Shown: one piece after another, positions 59,338-64,000 of the stretch
Layout: every line of letters begins with the position of its first letter
Numbering within the stretch: position 1 is the stretch's first letter
Origin: Bacteroides caecimuris
GTDB lineage: Bacteria > Bacteroidota > Bacteroidia > Bacteroidales > Bacteroidaceae
Direction of reading: 5' to 3'
Length of the DNA: 64,000 nt
Assembly: GCF_001688725.2 (NCBI RefSeq)
Contig: NZ_CP015401.2
Span: 372,001-436,000 of the forward strand
Translations under genes and position numbers: made by a program
The notes under the pieces: model-generated
Databases searched by the model: none
What the model saw: the letters and a program-made list of their open reading frames with translations, nothing else
Told to the model about the DNA's origin: nothing

Positions 59338-60300
59338 TCAAAAGATTCCCGGCAGTGCCTCCGGTTTCGGTCCCAAGTTTTTGAATTCTCCGTTCAGACC
59401 AGCTTCCTCCTTCGGATTCAGTTCCAAAGATTTCTTCATGTCCTCTACAGAACCATCTTTATCGCCATTCAGCAATTTAGCACGTCCGCGTTCTTTGTAG
59501 GCATCTGCAAAGTTCGGATTCAGTTCGATGGCTTCATCAAACAATCTGATGGCTTCCGTCAGCTTCTTCTGATTGATATAAAGTTGTCCTAAGTAAAGGT
59601 AAGCCTGTTCGTTGAACGGGTTTATTTCCGTCACCAGTTTGTAATCCTCTTCCGCTTCTTCGCCCTGGCCGTTGGATTCTTTCACTTTTCCACGCAGGAG
59701 CATGGCAGTTTCTTCCTCCGGATTTTGGGCAAGTACAGTGTCTATATCCTCCATCATTTCTTTATACTGTTTCAGGTTCAGCAAAGCTTCTGCACGTAAC
59801 AGGCGGGCTTCGATGAAATCGTCTTTCAAAGTGATCGCTTTGGTGAGATGGGCAATGGTCATTAGCTCGTCGTTTTGTCCCTTGCGGGCTTTTCCTAGCA
59901 GATAATGAGCTACGGCATTCGCTTCCTCAATGGCAATTGCTTTATGGGCAGCCTCTTCCATGGCCTGATAATCTTCCTGGATAAAGCATACATTTGCCAG
60001 TGTCAGGAAAGTACTCGTGAGGTGAGGTTCCATGGCAGCCATTTTTTCCAACAGTTCGCGGGCTTTTGCCGTTTCTCCCATTTGAATGTAGAGTTGGCTA
60101 AGATAACCCATTGTTTCAAACTCTTCCTGGATGGCAAGAGCTTCTGTAAAACATTTTACTGCATAATCCGGACGTCCCATGCGTTGCGCACGTAAACCGT
60201 CGTATTTGAAAATCTCGAAATTTTTCTGATCGTTTTTCTGTTTTTCACTTTCTGGAGTTTCCGACTTACCGGAGAAGAAAGATTTAAAAAAGTTCGGCAT
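59338..60300 (-). CDS. Tetratricopeptide-repeat protein
   Basis: The 320-residue product has no signal peptide. From about residue 30 it consists of TPR-type helix pairs: AQRMGRPDYAVKCFTEALAI, MGETAKARELLEKMAAMEP, QEDYQAMEEAAHKAIAIEE, QKKLTEAIRLFDEAIELNPN and DGSVEDMKKSLELNPKEEAG. About seven or eight repeats can be counted. The terminal 20 residues are extended. TPR proteins act as scaffolds; the partner is not evident. It lies 39 bases from recQ, which ends just upstream in the same direction, and probably has its own promoter in that gap. Confidence 0.88.
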   Translation of the reverse strand: MPNFFKSFFSGKSETPESEKQKNDQKNFEIFKYDGLRAQRMGRPDYAVKCFTEALAIQEEFETMGYLSQLYIQMGETAKARELLEKMAAMEPHLTSTFLTLANVCFIQEDYQAMEEAAHKAIAIEEANAVAHYLLGKARKGQNDELMTIAHLTKAITLKDDFIEARLLRAEALLNLKQYKEMMEDIDTVLAQNPEEETAMLLRGKVKESNGQGEEAEEDYKLVTEINPFNEQAYLYLGQLYINQKKLTEAIRLFDEAIELNPNFADAYKERGRAKLLNGDKDGSVEDMKKSLELNPKEEAGLNGEFKNLGPKPEALPGIF

Positions 60301-60326
60301 GGTTGTGTTATTTTTGAGTTACCTTG

Positions 60327-60334
60327 CAAAGGTA
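60327..60334 (-). promoter_or_regulatory. -7 element of the TPR gene
   Basis: On the minus strand TACCTTTG (60334-60327) fits TAnnTTTG, 26 bases before the start. A good -33 box is not seen, and the boxes would overlap the end of recQ. Confidence 0.45.
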
Positions 60335-60339
60335 GTAAC

Positions 60340-62244
60340 TTATTTTGAAATATGTATCATTCCATTCTGCATCTTCCACTCACCTTCCTCCAATAAATAT
60401 TGGATGACTTCACTGACTCTCTCTTTCTCCGCTTCTATTTTCTCGGCTATTTCTGCCGGCGTATGCGGTTTTTGGGCAAGTAATTCTGCTATTTTCTTTT
60501 TCAGTTCTTCAAGAGACTCCCCGGTCAGCGTATCTGTTGCACGGTGACTAAGGCAAACATCACATTGTCCGCAGTTATGCTCGTTTTTCTCTCCGAAGTA
60601 GCGGAGCAGCATCCGGCTTCGGCACACATTCTCCGAAATGACATATTCTTCCATCGCCTTGATGCGAGCTTCATACCGGGCTTTACGCTCTTCGTAGACA
60701 GCAGGGGGGATGTGGACAAAACGAAGTTCCTGCCGTTCGCGCGTATATATAATATAAGGAGTCTTTTTGTGCGGAATATAATCTACGATGCGACGTTTGG
60801 TAAGCGTGACCAATATGTTATAAATCTGTTCACGGGTCAGTCCGGTACGTACGGACAGGGTGGCTTCGCTGATATAGGCATAATCGGTGAACACTCCGGT
60901 GTACGAACGGAGAATCATCTGTATCAGAGCTTCCGCTTCCGTTCCCATTTCCCGCAGTTTGTACAGTTCGTCCCGGCGAATCGTAAAAAGAATACGGGAA
61001 GCGTTGTCCTGCTCGTCCGTATATTCCAGATAACCGGCTTGAGTCAGTATCTTCAGCGCACTGTCTACTGGAACCGGGAAGTATTTGAACTTCCGGCAAA
61101 ACTCTTCCAGATTAAATTCGCGGACACATTGGAAACCGTCGCCCATTGCCATCTGATAGTAATATTGCAGATGCTCGTACACATTGAGGATATATTCTTT
61201 ATCGGGAAAAGTATCCACTACACGCTTGTGTAACGTCGTTCTGTCCGTTTTAGTATATAAGATTACAGCATACGCTTTCTTACCGTCTCTTCCTGCACGT
61301 CCGGCTTCCTGAAAATAGGCTTCAGGAGAATCGGGGAGGTCGAGATGCAATACGATACGCACATCGGGCTTATCAATCCCCATGCCAAAAGCATTGGTAG
61401 CTACCATCACACGAACTTCGCCGCTTTGCCAACGTTTTTGACGGAGGTCCTTTACGGCATTATCCAGTCCGGCGTGATAAAAGTCGGCGGTGATATCTTC
61501 ATTTACCAGTAATTCGGTGATTTCTTTGGTTCGTCGTCTGTTGCGGACATAGATAATGGCGCTGCCCGGTACCTTTCGTAAGATATGCAACAGTTCTTGA
61601 GTCTTGTTATCTGTTTGCCGTACCATATACGCCAGGTTTTTCCGCTCGAAACTCATGCGGAAAACATTCTCTTCACGGAAATCCAAGCGAGCTTGAATAT
61701 CTTTCACCACTTCCGGAGTGGCGGTGGCGGTAAGTGCCAGTACCGGAATTCCCGGTAACAGTGCCCGTATCTCGGCAATTTTCAGGTAAGCGGGGCGGAA
61801 GTCATATCCCCATTGTGAGATACAGTGACTTTCGTCAACCGTAATCATAGAGACTTTCATCGACCGCAGTTTGGTGCGGAATATGTCCGTGTCCAGACGT
61901 TCCGGAGAAATATAAAGGAATTTGTAATCACCAAAGATGCAGTTTTCAAGTGCAGTGAGAATTTCCTGCCGCGTCATGCCGGAATATACGGCAAGAGCTT
62001 TGATACCGCGTTTGCGGAGGTTCTGCACTTGGTCCTTCATCAGGGCGATGAGCGGAGTAATGACAATGCAAATCCCTTCCTGGGCGAGAGCAGGCACTTG
62101 AAAGGTGATGGACTTACCGCCTCCGGTAGGCATGAGCCCCAGTGTATCTTTGCCTTCGCCGATACTGGTGATGATCTCCTCCTGCAAGTCGCGGAAGGAG
62201 TCATATCCCCAATATTGTTTTAATATCTCCTGATACTTATTCAA
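60340..62244 (-). CDS. recQ: ATP-dependent DNA helicase RecQ
   Basis: RecQ is a 3'-5' helicase of recombination and fork repair. The 634-residue product has Walker A LMPTGGGKSITFQVPALAQ, the DExH box as VDESHCISQWGYDFRPAYLK, motif III ALTATATPEVV, and VMVATNAFGMGIDKPDVRIV with the arginine-finger block QEAGRAGRDGKKAYAV. The RecQ C-terminal zinc site is CRSRMLLRYFGEKNEHNCGQ followed by CDVC, then a winged helix. No HRDC domain is present, as in shorter RecQ forms. The recJ stop overlaps its start by 8 bases, so recJ-recQ are coupled. Confidence 0.95.
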   Translation of the reverse strand: MNKYQEILKQYWGYDSFRDLQEEIITSIGEGKDTLGLMPTGGGKSITFQVPALAQEGICIVITPLIALMKDQVQNLRKRGIKALAVYSGMTRQEILTALENCIFGDYKFLYISPERLDTDIFRTKLRSMKVSMITVDESHCISQWGYDFRPAYLKIAEIRALLPGIPVLALTATATPEVVKDIQARLDFREENVFRMSFERKNLAYMVRQTDNKTQELLHILRKVPGSAIIYVRNRRRTKEITELLVNEDITADFYHAGLDNAVKDLRQKRWQSGEVRVMVATNAFGMGIDKPDVRIVLHLDLPDSPEAYFQEAGRAGRDGKKAYAVILYTKTDRTTLHKRVVDTFPDKEYILNVYEHLQYYYQMAMGDGFQCVREFNLEEFCRKFKYFPVPVDSALKILTQAGYLEYTDEQDNASRILFTIRRDELYKLREMGTEAEALIQMILRSYTGVFTDYAYISEATLSVRTGLTREQIYNILVTLTKRRIVDYIPHKKTPYIIYTRERQELRFVHIPPAVYEERKARYEARIKAMEEYVISENVCRSRMLLRYFGEKNEHNCGQCDVCLSHRATDTLTGESLEELKKKIAELLAQKPHTPAEIAEKIEAEKERVSEVIQYLLEEGEWKMQNGMIHISK

Positions 62245-63955
62245 TCGGTTTTATATCCTCGATTTGAAGTTGAACTTCGCCACGCTTGTGCGTGTTTTCT
62301 TCAATAGTGTAACAGATGTCGAACGAACGTTTCGTTTTGATATAGCGCACGTGCGAACTCTGTCCGAACGCGATGCCGTTCATTACATTATTCGATTTAT
62401 TATCAACCAGTTCGAGCTTGATATGTTCCTGGTCGCGTCCCACTACTTTACTCGTTCCATAATCATAGACGTGATGAGTACAGAAAATGGGTTTCGTGTT
62501 GTCGGGGCCGAAAGGGTTAAACTTCTTCAGGTCGTTGAAGAACTTGGAAGAAATATCCCTGAAGTCGATTTCAGCATCAATCTCGATGACGGCACTGGTT
62601 TGTTCCGGCAGGATATGCTGTGAAACGTAGTCTTCGAACCGTTTGGTAAAAGCACCCACATTCTCCACTTTCATTGATAGTCCGGCGGCGTATGTATGTC
62701 CTCCGAAGTTTTCCAGCAGGTCGCGGCAATGCTCGATTGCTTTATATACGTCGAAGCCGGAAACAGAACGTGCGGAGCCTGTCGCCATGTCATCCGTCCG
62801 TGTCAGTACCACGGCAGGGCGGTAGTACACTTCCGTCAGGCGGGAAGCTACGATACCGATTACTCCTTTGTGCCATTCTTCGTTGTAGAGCACAATAGAG
62901 CGGCGGTCGGCTAATCCTTCCAGATTGGCAACGATGTTGTTTGCTTCTTCCGTCATACTCTTGTCGAGGTCTTTCCGGGTTTCGTTGTACTGGTTGATTT
63001 GTCCGGCTTTCTCAAGTGCCGCCGAGAAGTCTTTTTCCGTCAGCAGGTCTACTGCTTCTTTTCCGTTCTGGATACGTCCCGACGCATTGATGCGCGGTCC
63101 GATTTTAAACACAATATCGCTGACGGTGATTTCTTTTTCAGAAAGTCCGCATACATCGATAATGGCCTTCATGCCGATACTCGGGTTACTGTTCAGTTGT
63201 TTCAGACCGTGGTAGGCGAGAATACGGTTTTCACCCATAATTGGAACGATGTCCGATGCGATACTCACGGCTACGATGTCGAGCAACGGAATCAGATGAT
63301 GGAATTCGATGCCGTTACTAATGGCGAACGCCTGCATAAACTTGAAACCGACTCCACAACCGGAAAGGTGGGTGTACGGGTACGTGTTGTCCAGGCGTTT
63401 GGCGTTCAATATAGCTACGGCAGGCGGGAGAATATCATCCGGCACGTGATGGTCGCAGATGATAAAGTCAATCCCTTTTTCTTTGGCATACGTAATTTCC
63501 TCTACTGCTTTTATTCCGCAATCGAGTACAATAATCAGTCCCACACCGGTTTCAGCGGCGTAGTCCACTCCTTTTTTAGAAATGCCATACCCTTCGTTGT
63601 ATCGGTCGGGTATGTAGTAATCAAGGTTCGAATAGAACTGTTGAATAAACTTGTAGACCAATGCCACGGCAGTAGTACCGTCTACGTCATAATCTCCATA
63701 AATTAGAATACGTTCTTTCTTTCCCATCGCCCTGTTCAGACGTTCTACTGCAATATCCATGTCCTTCATCAGGAACGGATCGTGCAGGTCGGGCAACTGC
63801 GGGCGGAAAAACTTCTTGGCATCTGCTGCCTTCGTAATTCCCCGCTGTACCAAAAGTTGTCCAAGAATCGGGCTAATCCCTAATTCCTGGGCCAATGTCT
63901 GGCTTGTCTCTGCCTGTTCGGGTGTAATGGGTCGATAATTCCATTTGTGATTCAT
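62237..63955 (-). CDS. recJ: Single-stranded-DNA-specific exonuclease RecJ
   Basis: RecJ degrades single-stranded DNA 5'-3' in repair. The start is placed at ATG 63955 (MNHKWNYRPITPEQAETSQT), giving 572 residues; a TTG-started extension of 11 codons is not RecJ-like. The DHH domain has ILIYGDYDVDGTTAVALVYK, FIICDHHVPDDILPPAVAIL, GCGVGFKFMQAFAI and SDIVPIMGENRILAYHGL, with IGPRINASGRIQNGKEAVDL next. The DHHA1 domain has HKGVIGIVASRLTEVYYRPA and NFGGHTYAAGLSMK. It is followed by an OB-type C-terminal domain. Partners recQ and recJ side by side suggest a shared repair function. Confidence 0.95.
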   Translation of the reverse strand: MNHKWNYRPITPEQAETSQTLAQELGISPILGQLLVQRGITKAADAKKFFRPQLPDLHDPFLMKDMDIAVERLNRAMGKKERILIYGDYDVDGTTAVALVYKFIQQFYSNLDYYIPDRYNEGYGISKKGVDYAAETGVGLIIVLDCGIKAVEEITYAKEKGIDFIICDHHVPDDILPPAVAILNAKRLDNTYPYTHLSGCGVGFKFMQAFAISNGIEFHHLIPLLDIVAVSIASDIVPIMGENRILAYHGLKQLNSNPSIGMKAIIDVCGLSEKEITVSDIVFKIGPRINASGRIQNGKEAVDLLTEKDFSAALEKAGQINQYNETRKDLDKSMTEEANNIVANLEGLADRRSIVLYNEEWHKGVIGIVASRLTEVYYRPAVVLTRTDDMATGSARSVSGFDVYKAIEHCRDLLENFGGHTYAAGLSMKVENVGAFTKRFEDYVSQHILPEQTSAVIEIDAEIDFRDISSKFFNDLKKFNPFGPDNTKPIFCTHHVYDYGTSKVVGRDQEHIKLELVDNKSNNVMNGIAFGQSSHVRYIKTKRSFDICYTIEENTHKRGEVQLQIEDIKPIE

Positions 63956-64000
63956 TTTATATATTGTTTTTTCTTTTTCTGTTCTCAAGGGTTGCGAAAG

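Noticed and set aside
1..64000. CRISPR arrays, tRNA or rRNA genes
   Set aside because: No regularly spaced direct repeats with unique spacers, and no tRNA-like cloverleaf or rRNA sequence was seen; the 22-bp repeats have no spacers and are degenerate.

Overview
The window is a stretch of chromosome from a Bacteroides species (Bacteroidota, probably near the B. thetaiotaomicron/ovatus group; this is inferred from protein character and promoter type, not from a search). Two things support the genus. Promoters repeatedly match the Bacteroidota consensus TTTG-N19-TAnnTTTG, with exact or near matches before rplM, rex, trmB, ndk, dnaG and others. Gene content is typical core Bacteroides: SPOR and DUF4488 secreted proteins, ExbB/ExbD/TonB, a 3-deoxy-7-phosphoheptulonate synthase/chorismate mutase fusion, and A-rich rather than Shine-Dalgarno start regions. 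No rRNA, tRNA, CRISPR array, intact insertion sequence or prophage was seen.

Layout. 1-6.7 kb: asnS, a secreted DUF4488 protein, a 1.1-kb gene-poor scar holding two fused gene remnants, then rplM-rpsI-rpsB-tsf with structured leaders, and a SUI1/YciH factor. 6.8-18.4 kb: rex, a fumarylacetoacetase-family protein, ispF, a secreted phosphoesterase, a hypothetical protein, mnmA, a secreted subtilase, xseA-xseB, ilvE, a DUF975 membrane protein, trmB and an Mrp-family ATPase. 18.5-22.9 kb (minus strand): a BlaI-type repressor, a BlaR1-type M56 protein carrying two TonB C-terminal domains, and a thioredoxin-fold protein broken by a frameshift in a C7 tract, with a double dyad operator over the promoter. 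23.2-29.1 kb: an outer-membrane barrel, then a TolC-HlyD-permease-permease efflux operon without its ATPase. 29.1-36.5 kb: a five-gene operon SWIM / DUF5691 / MoxR AAA+ / DUF5682 / VWA, the best candidate for an uncharacterised system. 36.6-49 kb: mdh, two large inverted-repeat elements, a coiled-coil membrane protein, nadK, pdxJ-exbB-exbD-tonB, a DJ-1 protein, ispD-recG, ndk with a premature stop, an M23/LysM peptidase and DUF1599. 49-64 kb: a DoxX-type protein, tpiA, a SPOR protein, folE, dnaG, the aromatic operon pheA-aminotransferase-aroF/CM-tyrA, a TPR protein, recQ and recJ.

The strongest regulatory finding lies upstream of pheA. A 28-codon leader ORF has 11 Phe/Tyr residues in a 13-residue stretch. 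Alternative hairpins and an intrinsic terminator follow it, forming a classical ribosome-mediated attenuator for the whole Phe/Tyr operon. The second notable structural finding is a family of degenerate tandem repeats with an exact 22-bp period at three separate intergenic sites (20.55, 39.29 and 52.47 kb). In three places the -33 box of one gene lies in the terminator of its neighbour. In several genes (rplM, rex, trmB, nadK, DUF1599, dnaG and others) the longest open frame starts upstream of the likely true start, and the starts have been corrected here using promoter positions or family ends.
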